This document shows, piece by piece, positions 37,410 through 47,647 of a stretch of 64,000 bases of DNA. The notes under the pieces are model-generated. The model did no database searches and was not told the origin of the DNA. It saw only the letters and a list, made by a program, of their open reading frames with translations. The stretch is from NCBI GenBank assembly GCA_947625205.1, contig CANQNN010000006.1, positions 62,001 through 126,000 of the forward strand, written 5' to 3'. The DNA comes from an uncultured Lachnospiraceae bacterium (GTDB taxonomy: Bacteria > Bacillota > Clostridia > Lachnospirales > Lachnospiraceae). The position numbers and the translations under genes are program-made. How positions within the stretch are numbered: position 1 is the stretch's first letter; each line of letters begins with the position of its first letter.

Positions 37410-39572
37410 TCAGAGATGAAGCACCCTCTCCTTGATCTCCTGTGTACGGCCCTGATTCCAGAACTGCGTGCCGATATATCCGCAGGTACGTCTGGCCACG
37501 TTCATCTTATTCTGGTCTGTATTGCCACAGTTAGGACATTTCCAGATCAGTTTGCCGTCGGGATTGGTGACGATCTGTATCTCACCGTGATAATCGCATG
37601 CCTGGCAGTAATCGCTCTTGGTGTTCAACTCCGCATACATGATATTATCGTAAATGTACTGCATCACGGACAGAACCGCATCCAGATTGTTCTCCATGTT
37701 GGGAACTTCCACATAGCTGATCGCGCCGCCGGGAGACAGTTCCTGGAACTGCGCCTCAAATTTCAGTTTGTCGAAGGCGTTGATCTCTTCCGTTACATGG
37801 ACATGATAACTGTTTGTAATATAATTCTTATCGGTCACGCCTTCAATCACGCCGAAACGCTTCTGAAGGCATTTGGCAAACTTATAGGTGGTAGACTCAA
37901 GCGGCGTACCGTAGAGACTGAAATCAATATTGGTCTCCTCTCTCCACTCCTTACATGCATTGTTCAGATACTGCATCACTTTAAGCGCAAACGGAGTCGC
38001 TTCCGGGTCCGTGTGGCTCTTGCCCGTCATATATCTGGTGCATTCGCACAATCCGGCGTAGCCTAACGATATGGTAGAATAACCGCCATAAAGCAGCTTG
38101 TCGATCTTCTCACCCTTCTTGAGCCTTGCAAGCGCGCCGTTCTGCCACAGGATCGGCGCCACATCGGACGGCGTGCCTTTTAACCTGTTATGACGGCACA
38201 TAAGCGCCCTCTTACACAAATCGAGACGTTCGTCCATGATCTCCCAGAATCTGTCCATATCCCTGCCCGACGAACAGGCGACATCCACCAGATTCAGTGT
38301 GACAACGCCCTGGTTAAAGCGGCCGTAGAACTGCGGCTTATCGTTCTCATCGTGATACACGGTGAGGAAAGAGCGGCATCCCATACACGGATAGCAGTTG
38401 CCGTCTTTTAACTTCTTCATGATCTTCTCTGATATATAATCCGGCACCATGCGCTTTGCAGTGCACTTCGCCGCCAGCCTGGTCAGATACCAGTAAGGTG
38501 TCCCCTCACGGATATTGTCTTCCTCCAATACATAGATCAGCTTCGGAAAAGCAGGGGTTATATAGACGCCCTTCTCATTCTTAACGCCCTTGATACGCTG
38601 GTTGAGCATCTCCTCTATGATCATGGCAAGGTCGTCGCGCAGCTGTCCCTCCGGCACCTCGTCAATATACATGAATACGGTGATAAATGGCGCCTGTCCG
38701 TTTGTCGTCATAAGCGTAATGACCTGGTACTGTATGATCTGAACGCCCCGCTTGATCTCATCTCTGACACGTCTCTCCGCGATCTTATTGACCTGCTCAT
38801 CGCTTACTTCGATCCCGTTCTCCTCCATCTCGCTTCTGATCTCGCGGCGAAATTTCTCTCTGCTGACCTGTACAAACGGCGCAAGATGGGACAGCGATAT
38901 ACTCTGCCCGCCATACTGACAGCTGGCGATCTGTGCAATACTCTGCGTCGCAACATTGCACGCCGTTGAAAAGCTCTTCGGCGTATCGATCATCGTCTCG
39001 CTGACAACCGTGCCGTTCTGCAGCATGTCTTCCAGATTGACAAGACAGCAGTTATGCATATGCTGCGCGAAATAGTCCGCGTCATGGAAATGAATGATCC
39101 CCTGTTCATGCGCCTCCACAATATCGGGCGGTAAAAGGAAACGTTTCGTGATATCTTTGCTGACCTCACCCGCCATGTAATCGCGCTGCACACTGTTGAC
39201 TGTGGGATTCTTATTGGAATTCTCCTGTTTTACTTCCTCATTATTGCACTCAAGCAGCGTGAGTATCTGTTCATCCGTAGAGTTGGATTTTCTGATCAGC
39301 GCCCTTTTGTACCGGTAGGTGATATAATTGCGCGCCATAGTATAGGCGCGGTATTTCATAAGCTGGTTCTCCACCATATCCTGAATCTCTTCAACGCTGG
39401 GAGAACGCTTCATCTCCTCACAGTTCTTCGCCACCACTTCAGCGATCTCATCGATCTCTTCATTTGAAAGCTTATCCTCTTCTTTCACACTGTCGTTTGC
39501 CTTACAAATCGCTGCTATGATCTTTTCCAGATCAAAATTTACTTCCGCTCCGCTTCTCTTAATGATCTTCAT
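37410..39572 (-). CDS. nrdD: Anaerobic ribonucleoside-triphosphate reductase
   Basis: ATP-cone N-term; CxxC zinc motifs and RTCGYIG glycyl-radical site. Confidence 0.97.
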   Translation of the reverse strand: MKIIKRSGAEVNFDLEKIIAAICKANDSVKEEDKLSNEEIDEIAEVVAKNCEEMKRSPSVEEIQDMVENQLMKYRAYTMARNYITYRYKRALIRKSNSTDEQILTLLECNNEEVKQENSNKNPTVNSVQRDYMAGEVSKDITKRFLLPPDIVEAHEQGIIHFHDADYFAQHMHNCCLVNLEDMLQNGTVVSETMIDTPKSFSTACNVATQSIAQIASCQYGGQSISLSHLAPFVQVSREKFRREIRSEMEENGIEVSDEQVNKIAERRVRDEIKRGVQIIQYQVITLMTTNGQAPFITVFMYIDEVPEGQLRDDLAMIIEEMLNQRIKGVKNEKGVYITPAFPKLIYVLEEDNIREGTPYWYLTRLAAKCTAKRMVPDYISEKIMKKLKDGNCYPCMGCRSFLTVYHDENDKPQFYGRFNQGVVTLNLVDVACSSGRDMDRFWEIMDERLDLCKRALMCRHNRLKGTPSDVAPILWQNGALARLKKGEKIDKLLYGGYSTISLGYAGLCECTRYMTGKSHTDPEATPFALKVMQYLNNACKEWREETNIDFSLYGTPLESTTYKFAKCLQKRFGVIEGVTDKNYITNSYHVHVTEEINAFDKLKFEAQFQELSPGGAISYVEVPNMENNLDAVLSVMQYIYDNIMYAELNTKSDYCQACDYHGEIQIVTNPDGKLIWKCPNCGNTDQNKMNVARRTCGYIGTQFWNQGRTQEIKERVLHL

Positions 39573-39666
39573 CCGCTACACCTTCTACTCTCTTTCCCCA
39601 ATCGCTCTATTCTTCCCGCACAACCGTTCTGCGCACCGGCGCATTCGCTATGTCATATCCGCAAAA

Positions 39667-39715
39667 CCACTATATCATGTTGGTTGTACCCCAATGTGTA
39701 TACTATATATTGTAT
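39667..39715 (-). promoter_or_regulatory. Tandem NrdR-like boxes upstream of nrdD
   Basis: CCACTATATCATGTTG (39667-39682) and ATACTATATATTGTAT (39700-39715), 17 bp apart. Confidence 0.6.
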
Positions 39716-39840
39716 CACGGTTTTTTGCACTGTCAAGGCGTTGTATGATATTTTTTGCCGTAAAATGCTGTAATATACTATATGATTTGATCGTAACCAA
39801 AAAACGGTATCCGCATTACACGGATACCGCCTCCTGTATA

Positions 39841-39913
39841 AGCTGGAAAAGGGACTCGAACCCTCGACCTACTGATTACGAATCAGTTGCGCTACCAACT
39901 GCGCTATTCCAGC
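39841..39913 (-). tRNA. tRNA-Thr (anticodon CGT)
   Basis: Minus strand GCTGGAATAGCGCAGTTGGTAGCGCAACTGATTCGTAATCAGTAGGTCGAGGGTTCGAGTCCCTTTTCCAGCT folds as cloverleaf. Confidence 0.93.
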
Positions 39914-40035
39914 ATATTCATACAACAAAAGTTATTATACTGATTTATCAGGGATTTTGCAAGTGCAAATTTACCATAGATATATTTTTTTATGGAAGGT
40001 ATTTTTTTACCCAGATACATTTTTGTGTAAAGCGG

Positions 40036-40953
40036 TCAGTTTTTCTCGGGAAGATCCGGCGCTATTCCCTGTATATGGCCGTCCACATGCACATCCAGCT
40101 GCGGATAAGGTATGCTTATGCCCGCATTGTCCAGCGCATTTTTAATCTGCTCCGTGAGACGCCATCTGCACTCCCAATAATCTGCGTTAGCCGCCCAGCA
40201 TCTTACGCACAGCTTCACGCCGCTGTCAGCCAGTTCCTGAACCAGCACTCTCTGCTCGCGCTCTTTGAGCACAGCCGGATCATCTTGCAGTACAGACACA
40301 AGCACGTCTCTTGCCGCCTGTATATCGGTATCATATGATACGGACACAAAGATATCGATCTTGCGCTCTCCAAGCGAGCTCATATTGATAATACAGGAGT
40401 TGGCAAGCGTTCCGTTGGGTATAATGACCACATGATTATCAGGCGTTGCCAGATGGGTATAAAACAGCTGTATCTCTTTAACCGTGCCTTCGTGCCCCTC
40501 ATTATCGGCTTTGATATAGTCGCCGACACGAAAAGGTCTGACCAGCAAGATCAGAACGCCACCCGCGAAATTGGACAGGCTGCCCTGCACGGCAAGACCG
40601 ATCGCCACGCCGGCAGATCCAAGAAGCGCCGCCACACCGGTTGCGTCCAGTCCGAATTCCGTTGCGATCATAAATAACAGCACAGTATACATCAGAACCT
40701 TGATGAAGGAATCCAAAAACTGCGCAACGCCAATATCCGCATTGCCCTTCTTTAACGAACGGCGGACAAGGCGGCGGACGAGGCGTATCACTTCCATGCC
40801 GATTATGAAGACGGCCAGCGCCATCACTACTTTAATGCCAAACCGGAGCGCGTTTTCCGGAAATTTCTGAATATAGGACTCGATCAGTCCGACATTGATC
40901 TCCTCGGAGGCAATCTCTTCAATTTCCGTTATCTGGCCTTCCATACCGTTCAT
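40036..40953 (-). CDS. MscS-family mechanosensitive channel
   Basis: GSAGVAIGLAVQGSLSNFAGGVLILLVRPFRVGDYI. Confidence 0.93.
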   Translation of the reverse strand: MNGMEGQITEIEEIASEEINVGLIESYIQKFPENALRFGIKVVMALAVFIIGMEVIRLVRRLVRRSLKKGNADIGVAQFLDSFIKVLMYTVLLFMIATEFGLDATGVAALLGSAGVAIGLAVQGSLSNFAGGVLILLVRPFRVGDYIKADNEGHEGTVKEIQLFYTHLATPDNHVVIIPNGTLANSCIINMSSLGERKIDIFVSVSYDTDIQAARDVLVSVLQDDPAVLKEREQRVLVQELADSGVKLCVRCWAANADYWECRWRLTEQIKNALDNAGISIPYPQLDVHVDGHIQGIAPDLPEKN

Positions 40954-40983
40954 GTCTGATCCTTTCTCCCGCCGTTTATGACC

Positions 40984-43479
40984 TTATTCCTGTTTACCGC
41001 TTCTATGGTTCTGTTTCTGGTTCCCGTTGTTCTTATCCTGCTTCTGCACGATCTTATTCAGCTTATCTTCCGCCTCTTTTGCTTTCTTCAGCATCTCGTC
41101 AGCGATCCTGGCGCGTTCTTTTGCCTCTGCAGCGGCTGCTTTTGCCAGCCTTTTGGCCTCTGCCGCTTCCTTCGCCATAGCTTCCGCCGCTTCTTTTGCC
41201 GCCCTGCGCTCTTCTTCCTCTTTTGCCTTGCGGAGCTGTTCTGCACGGATCCTGTCGCGCTCAGCCTTTTCTTCCGCCGTATAAGGCGTATAGGAGAATA
41301 TGCTGACGGAGAGCGGAGCGCTCACTATATCAATGGCGTAAGGTTTTCCGTCCCATTCCATCTCAGTCGTATCGCACACATCCTTATTCACCGCACCGCC
41401 GCCGCCATAGATCCTGGCGTCTGTATTCAGTATCTCTTTATATTTACCCTCATAAGGCACGCCGACGCGGAATTTCTGCTTTACATTGGCAAAGTTTGCT
41501 ACCACTACAAGGGTTTCTTCCAATTTACCGCTCTTGCGCAGATACGACAGCATACATGCATTGGGCGTGATGCAGTTGATCCACTCGAATCCCTCCCAGG
41601 AAGTGTCTTTTGCATACAGCGCGGGACTGGAAAGATAAAGCTTATTCAAGTCTGCCACAAGGCGGTTCAGCTTCGCATGATCGGCGATCTCAAGGAGATT
41701 CCACTCAACCTCTCTCTCCTCGTTGAACTCATCGTATTCACCGATATCCTGTCCCATGAACAGAAGCTTCCTGCCCGGATGCGTCATATAGTATGCAAAG
41801 GTCAGACGCACATTGGCAAACTGCTCTTTGCGTTCCCCGGGCATTTTGCCAAGAAGGGTCGCCTTGCCGTGCACAACCTCATCATGGGAAAACACAAGGA
41901 TAAATTTCTCGCTGTATGCGTAGATCATGCTGAACGTCAGATCGTTATGCCGTCCGGAACGGAAATACGGATCTGTTTTGATATAGTTGAAGTAATCGTT
42001 CATAAAGCCCATGTTCCACTTCAGATCAAAACCGAGCCCGTCATCATCCAGATCCCCCGTGACCTTAGGCCATGCCGTTGACTCCTCGGCGATCATAAGG
42101 ACACCCCGGTTGCGCTTCTTCATGATAGAATTCAGATGCTTGATAAACTCAACGGCTTCCAGATTTTCATTGCCGCCATAAATATTGGCGATCCACTCCC
42201 CGTCATTTCTGCCATAGTCCAGATACAGCATAGACGCAACCGCATCGATGCGGATACCGTCGGCGTGATACCGTTCCGCCCAGTACAGCGCATTGGCAAT
42301 GAGGTAATTGCGCACCTCCGGTCTGCCGTAATTATAGATCAGTGTCCCCCAGTGCGGGTGCGAGCCCTGTCTGGGATCCTGATGCTCATACAGGCAGGTG
42401 CCGTCAAAACCGGCAAGGCCGTACGTATCTCTCGGAAAATGTGCCGGAACCCAGTCCAGGATCACGCCGATCCCCGCCTTATGCATCTCGTTCATAAAGA
42501 ACATAAAATCTTCCGCAGTGCCGTAACGCGCTGTCGGCGCATAATATCCGATCACCTGATAACCCCATGACGCATCGAGAGGATGCTCCATCACCGGCAT
42601 CAGCTCCACGTGCGTATAGTGCATTTTCTTCACATACTCTATGATCCGGGGAGCCAGCTCCCGATAGTTGCAGTATTCTCTGCCGTCGTCAGGCTTAATA
42701 AACGAACCCAGATAGACCTCATATATGTTCATCGGCTCGTTGTCGGACTGCAGTTTTGCACGTCCTTTCATCCACTTGCCGTCTTCCCACTTAAATCCGT
42801 CAATATTTCTTACCACAGAAGCGTTGTCCGGTCTGAGCTGCTGTCCAAACGCATAAGGGTCCGCCTTAAGAAATGTCAGGCCGCCTTTTGCCTTGATCTC
42901 ATACTTATAGCAGTCGCCTTCTTTCACATCCGGTATAAACAGCTCGAAAATACCCGAATCCCACAGTCTGCGCATCTGGTGTATTCTGCCGTCCCACGCA
43001 TTGAAATCGCCCACCACGCTGACGCGCATTGCGTTAGGCGCCCACACCGCAAAAAGAACGCCGTCCGTACCGTCTATCCGCACAGGATGCGCGCCCAGCT
43101 TTTCATAGACCGTATAATGGATACCCGCATTAAACCTGTCCGTATCTTCTTTCGTGATCTGCGGCGGGTAATTGTAGACCTCGCGCACCTTTTTCAGAGA
43201 GCCGTCCTGCGCCTCCACGATATATTCATAGTCCGGTATCTTTTTCCCGGGTATCAGCACCGCGAAAAAGCCCTCCTCATCCGCCATCTCCATCTTATAA
43301 CTCTTGTCGCCCTCGCTCAGCTGAAGGCGGACACTCCTGGCGCCCGGCTGAAAAGTCTGCACGAGCGTGGAATTACCGGCTGCGTGCGCACCGAGTGTCA
43401 TATGGGGATCATCGGATTCGGAATACACAATTTCCTCAATTTCCGGCCAGTTCATGAGTTTATACAGTTTTTTGTTCAT
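40984..43479 (-). CDS. glgB: 1,4-alpha-glucan branching enzyme with long charged C-terminal tail
   Basis: VWAPNAMRVSVVGDFNAWDGR, DGIRIDAVASMLYLDYGR; tail of Lys/Glu/Ala repeats. Confidence 0.93.
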   Translation of the reverse strand: MNKKLYKLMNWPEIEEIVYSESDDPHMTLGAHAAGNSTLVQTFQPGARSVRLQLSEGDKSYKMEMADEEGFFAVLIPGKKIPDYEYIVEAQDGSLKKVREVYNYPPQITKEDTDRFNAGIHYTVYEKLGAHPVRIDGTDGVLFAVWAPNAMRVSVVGDFNAWDGRIHQMRRLWDSGIFELFIPDVKEGDCYKYEIKAKGGLTFLKADPYAFGQQLRPDNASVVRNIDGFKWEDGKWMKGRAKLQSDNEPMNIYEVYLGSFIKPDDGREYCNYRELAPRIIEYVKKMHYTHVELMPVMEHPLDASWGYQVIGYYAPTARYGTAEDFMFFMNEMHKAGIGVILDWVPAHFPRDTYGLAGFDGTCLYEHQDPRQGSHPHWGTLIYNYGRPEVRNYLIANALYWAERYHADGIRIDAVASMLYLDYGRNDGEWIANIYGGNENLEAVEFIKHLNSIMKKRNRGVLMIAEESTAWPKVTGDLDDDGLGFDLKWNMGFMNDYFNYIKTDPYFRSGRHNDLTFSMIYAYSEKFILVFSHDEVVHGKATLLGKMPGERKEQFANVRLTFAYYMTHPGRKLLFMGQDIGEYDEFNEEREVEWNLLEIADHAKLNRLVADLNKLYLSSPALYAKDTSWEGFEWINCITPNACMLSYLRKSGKLEETLVVVANFANVKQKFRVGVPYEGKYKEILNTDARIYGGGGAVNKDVCDTTEMEWDGKPYAIDIVSAPLSVSIFSYTPYTAEEKAERDRIRAEQLRKAKEEEERRAAKEAAEAMAKEAAEAKRLAKAAAAEAKERARIADEMLKKAKEAEDKLNKIVQKQDKNNGNQKQNHRSGKQE

Positions 43480-43498
43480 GGCTTCTCCTTTTCACAAG

Positions 43499-44740
43499 TT
43501 ATGTCTCTATCCTGTGTATCAACAATCCGCTGCGCAGCTTCGGCTCAAACCATGTGGATTTGGGCGGCATAAGCCCGCCTGCATCGGACACGTCAAACAG
43601 TTCGTGAATATCGGTCGGATACATGGCAAACGCTGCCCTGGCATCCGTATGTACACGCCGTACAAGCTCCTCCGGTCCTCTGATTCCGCCGACAAAATCG
43701 ATCCGGTCATCCACCCTGGGATCGGCAATGCCAAGCACGGGTTCAAGAAGCTCTCTCTGCAGGACCGCCACATCCAGATCGTGCGCCGCATCACCGTTAT
43801 ACTGTTCCGGTCTGATCTTCATGCAATACCACCGGTCCTTAAGATACAGGCCGATCTCGCCCTTGCGCCCCGGTCTGTACGGCTCCCTGCCCGCTTCGGA
43901 CACATCAAAGATCTTCTTTATCTGACTTAAGAACTCGTCATCGGAACGGCCGCCTAGTGTTCTGACGACACGGTTATAATCCATGATCATCAGCTGGTCG
44001 TCGGGAAAAAGCACGGACAAAAAATAATTAAACTGTTCGTCCCCCGTATATCCCGGATGCGCTTTTCTCCGCATCTGCGATACCTTTACCGCTGAAGCGC
44101 ACCTGTGATGTCCGTCCGCAATATAGATCGTTTCCACCTGTTCAAATTCCCGCCGGATCTGCGCTGCGTCCTGCGCATCGCCGATCACCCACAGTCTATG
44201 TGTGATGCCGTCGTCAGCCGTAAAATCATATACCGGCTGCCCCGACATGACACGACGCACCACTTCCTCTATCTTCTCCCGCCTGCGGTAAGCCAGAAAT
44301 ACAGGTCCCGTCTGGGCGCTGCACACATCTACATGCCGAACCCTGTCAGCCTCCTTGTCCGCCCGGGTATTTTCATGTCTTCTGATGACCTGTCTCTCAT
44401 AATCGTCCACCGAGGCGCAGGCGCCTACACCCACCTGGGAGCGTCCATCCATGACAAGCTCATACACATAGTAGGAAGCCTGCTCTTCCTCTATGAAAAA
44501 TCCGTCGGCGATCATCCCGTTTAACAGGTCCCTTGCTTTCTCATAAACCTCCGGCGCATACATATCATGATCCGGCGCAAACTGTGTCTCAGGTCTGTCT
44601 ATCCGCAGGAATGTATACGGATCGCCCTGAACCTTCTCATACGCTTCCTGTCTGCTGTACACATCATAAGGAAGCGCCGCGATCTTATCCGCAAGATCCG
44701 CTCTCGGTCTTACGGCACGAAAGGGAATTACATTTGCCAT
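43499..44740 (-). CDS. DUF1015 family protein
   Basis: VIPFRAVRPRADLADKIAALPYDVYS...YIADGHHRCASA. Confidence 0.9.
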   Translation of the reverse strand: MANVIPFRAVRPRADLADKIAALPYDVYSRQEAYEKVQGDPYTFLRIDRPETQFAPDHDMYAPEVYEKARDLLNGMIADGFFIEEEQASYYVYELVMDGRSQVGVGACASVDDYERQVIRRHENTRADKEADRVRHVDVCSAQTGPVFLAYRRREKIEEVVRRVMSGQPVYDFTADDGITHRLWVIGDAQDAAQIRREFEQVETIYIADGHHRCASAVKVSQMRRKAHPGYTGDEQFNYFLSVLFPDDQLMIMDYNRVVRTLGGRSDDEFLSQIKKIFDVSEAGREPYRPGRKGEIGLYLKDRWYCMKIRPEQYNGDAAHDLDVAVLQRELLEPVLGIADPRVDDRIDFVGGIRGPEELVRRVHTDARAAFAMYPTDIHELFDVSDAGGLMPPKSTWFEPKLRSGLLIHRIET

Positions 44741-44886
44741 CTTGTCTCCTGTTGTGATAAAATGTATATATAGATTTATTTTAACAAATAAGACTATACA
44801 GCACAAGCACGAAGTGATAAAATAATAGGCGCAAAAAACAGGTAGTGCGCAAGCGAATTTCAGAACAGCAAAAGGAAGTGTGTCAT

Positions 44887-45171
44887 ATGACCCCTGAAAA
44901 CAAAAAAATATTAGACCGCATCAACGCTTATGCGGAAGAAGTGCTCGCGGACATCGATCCGCAAAAAACCAGAATATCGTACCAGCTGGACGCTTTAAGA
45001 CCCGTCATGCAGGAGATCGCCGATGAAAAGGGTATGTCCATTGAAGATGTATTTATACTCTACATGGATCTTGCAAGCGAGGCGTCCGTAGAGGCGCAGA
45101 ATCAGCTGGATGCGGTTTTGGATGGGGATGAAGATACGGATTTCTCCAAAATCGCCAACCGGCTTAACTAA
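44887..45171 (+). CDS. Small acidic protein of unknown function (94 aa)
   Basis: ORF with AGGAAG upstream of ATG 44887; followed by terminator. Confidence 0.55.
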   Translation: MTPENKKILDRINAYAEEVLADIDPQKTRISYQLDALRPVMQEIADEKGMSIEDVFILYMDLASEASVEAQNQLDAVLDGDEDTDFSKIANRLN

Positions 45172-45214
45172 AATCAGACAGAACCCGCTGTCGGCTATCT
45201 GTCTGATTTTATTA
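45170..45214. terminator. Bidirectional terminator between 44887-45171 (+) and serA (-)
   Basis: AAAATCAGACAG...CTGTCTGATTTTATT. Confidence 0.75.
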
Positions 45215-45250
45215 CTATGTTAATATTACTATGTTATTATGCTGTTTCTG

Positions 45251-46414
45251 CTACTTAACGACCCTTACTCTGAAAACACCCTCTATGGACTGTAACTTCT
45301 GGATAATACTCTCCGATGCGGGCGCTTCGATATCGAGCATCGTATAAGCGACCTCGCCTCTTGATTTATTCATCATATCGGTTATATTAATTCCATTGTC
45401 GCCGAAGCATGCGGTAAACTTGGTGATCATGTTCGCTATATTCTTATGGAAGATCGCCACACGGCCCGCCTGCGCGCAGACGCCCATATCACAGTTGGGA
45501 TAATTTACACTGTTGACGATATTGCCGTTCTCCAGATAATTCTTAAGCTCCCTGACAGCCATCACCGCACAGTTATCCTCGGATTCTTCCGTGGAAGCGC
45601 CCAGATGCGGGATCACAATGCAGCCGTCCTGCCCTGCCGTCACAGCATTCGGGAAATCGGACACATACCTGCGGATCTTACCTGTCTTGATGCCCTCAAG
45701 CACAGCTTTCTCATCCACAAGAAGATCACGGGCAAAGTTCAGCAGGATCACGCCTTCTTTCATCTGTTCGATCGCTTCTTTGCCTATCATGCCCTTGGTG
45801 GAATCCATAAGCGGAACATGGATCGTGATATAATCACATTCCGCATAAATCTCCTCCACATTCAGAACATGCTTTACGTCACGGCTTAAGTTCCATGCGG
45901 CATCCACAGACACATAAGGGTCGTATCCGTATACTTCCATACCCAGATGCTTCGCCACGTTGGCAACCTTGACGCCGATCGCGCCCAGTCCCACGATACC
46001 GAGCTTTTTGCCTTCGATCTCCGTGCCGGCAAAGCTTTTCTTGGCTTTTTCGGCACTTTTCCCGATATTCTCATCGGTCTTATTCTCTTTTATCCACTCG
46101 ATGCCGCCTACGATATCACGCGCTGCCAGAAGCATACCCGCGATCACCAGCTCTTTGACACCGTTGGCGTTGGCTCCCGGCGTATTAAATACAACAATTC
46201 CCTTCTCCGCGCATTTATCCAGTGGGATGTTATTGACGCCCGCACCCGCTCTCGCGATCGCCAGCAGGCTCTCCGTAAATTCCATGTCATGCATGGCTGC
46301 ACTTCTCACCAGAATACCGTCGGCTTCCGCAACGTTCTCCGTCTTTACATACTGATCGCTGAATTTTTCAAGGCCGACGCTGGAGATCGGATTTAAACAA
46401 TGATATTTAAACAT
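45251..46414 (-). CDS. serA: D-3-phosphoglycerate dehydrogenase
   Basis: KKLGIVGLGAIGVKVANVAKHLGMEVYGYDPY; C-terminal ACT-like domain. Confidence 0.9.
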   Translation of the reverse strand: MFKYHCLNPISSVGLEKFSDQYVKTENVAEADGILVRSAAMHDMEFTESLLAIARAGAGVNNIPLDKCAEKGIVVFNTPGANANGVKELVIAGMLLAARDIVGGIEWIKENKTDENIGKSAEKAKKSFAGTEIEGKKLGIVGLGAIGVKVANVAKHLGMEVYGYDPYVSVDAAWNLSRDVKHVLNVEEIYAECDYITIHVPLMDSTKGMIGKEAIEQMKEGVILLNFARDLLVDEKAVLEGIKTGKIRRYVSDFPNAVTAGQDGCIVIPHLGASTEESEDNCAVMAVRELKNYLENGNIVNSVNYPNCDMGVCAQAGRVAIFHKNIANMITKFTACFGDNGINITDMMNKSRGEVAYTMLDIEAPASESIIQKLQSIEGVFRVRVVK

Positions 46415-46438
46415 CTGACTTAACCTCTTTTCCGTTCC

Positions 46439-47536
46439 TTACTTATTGTTCTTCTCAAACTCTTTCATGAAAGCTACCAGTTTCTCCACGCCTTCAACCG
46501 GCATAGCATTGTAGATACTTGCACGCATACCGCCTACGGTGCGGTGTCCCTTCAGGTTCACGAAGCCCGCTTCGGCAGCTTCCTTGATAAATTTGGCGTC
46601 CATTTCTTCATTTCCGGTCACAAACGGCACATTCATGATAGAACGGTCTTCTTTTCTTACCGTACCCTTGAACAGCCCGCTCTCATCCAGGAAATCATAC
46701 AGGATCTTTGCCTTTTTCTCATTGGTCTCCTTCATTGCCTCAAGGCCGCCGTTCTTAAGAAGCCACTTGAATACCTTGCCGCATATGTAGATGCCGTAGC
46801 ACGGCGGTGTATTGTATAGCGAATCGTTGTCCGCGTGGACCTTATATTTCATCATAGTAGGCGTTCCCGGAAGCACATCGTCCGTGAGAAGATCTTCTCT
46901 GATGATAACTACCTGCGTACCCGCAGGTCCTACATTCTTCTGCACGCCCGCATAGACCATACCGTAAGCGGTCACATCCATAGGCTCCGACAGGAAACAG
47001 GAAGACACATCGGACACGAGGATCTTACCCTTCGTGTTCGGCAACGTATGGAATTTGGTCCCGTAGATCGTATTATTCTCACAGATATACACGTAATCCA
47101 TATCGTCCGTAATGGGCAGATCGGAACAGTCGGGAATATAGGAGAACGTCTTATCTGCCGAAGACGCCAGCTCGACCGCCTCTCCGTAGATCCGGGCTTC
47201 CGCAAACGCTTTCTTCGCCCACTGGCCTGTCAGGATATATCCGGCTTTACGGTTTTTCATAAGGTTCATCGGTACGGACGCAAAAATAAGGCTTGCACCG
47301 CCCTGTAAAAAAAGCACCTTGTAATTTTCGGGGATTTTCAGCAAGGTCCTCAGATCCGCCTCTGCCTCTTTTATAATGGTATCAAATGCTTTGGAGCGAT
47401 GACTCATCTCCATAACGGACATGCCGTTCCCCTTATAGTCTAACATCTCCTGCGCAGCTTCTTTTAACACTTCCTCCGGCAAAACCGCAGGACCCGCTGA
47501 AAAATTATATACTCTGGCCACTTTAAACTCCTCCAA
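46439..47536 (-). CDS. serC: Phosphoserine aminotransferase
   Basis: YNFSAGPAVLPEEVL; VYAGVQKNVGPAG. Confidence 0.96.
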   Translation of the reverse strand: MEEFKVARVYNFSAGPAVLPEEVLKEAAQEMLDYKGNGMSVMEMSHRSKAFDTIIKEAEADLRTLLKIPENYKVLFLQGGASLIFASVPMNLMKNRKAGYILTGQWAKKAFAEARIYGEAVELASSADKTFSYIPDCSDLPITDDMDYVYICENNTIYGTKFHTLPNTKGKILVSDVSSCFLSEPMDVTAYGMVYAGVQKNVGPAGTQVVIIREDLLTDDVLPGTPTMMKYKVHADNDSLYNTPPCYGIYICGKVFKWLLKNGGLEAMKETNEKKAKILYDFLDESGLFKGTVRKEDRSIMNVPFVTGNEEMDAKFIKEAAEAGFVNLKGHRTVGGMRASIYNAMPVEGVEKLVAFMKEFEKNNK

Positions 47537-47647
47537 TTATGTGTATAGATTTATAAACTAACAAGTATTTTACCTTTTTCATATACGTTCGTCAATTACA
47601 ACCCGAAATTTTTTACCGGCGGCTATACCGGCTATACGGCTGCGGCT

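Noticed and set aside
39517-40338. 273-aa + strand ORF
   Set aside because: Overlaps nrdD 5' end, a tRNA gene and mscS; not a plausible CDS.
42583-43572. Long + strand ORF (329 aa) antisense to glgB
   Set aside because: Shadow ORF over a confidently identified gene; composition (His/Arg/Val-rich) typical of antisense translation. Same reasoning for 29448-30590, 21192-21938, 40978-42081, 51309-52409 and 23005-23712.
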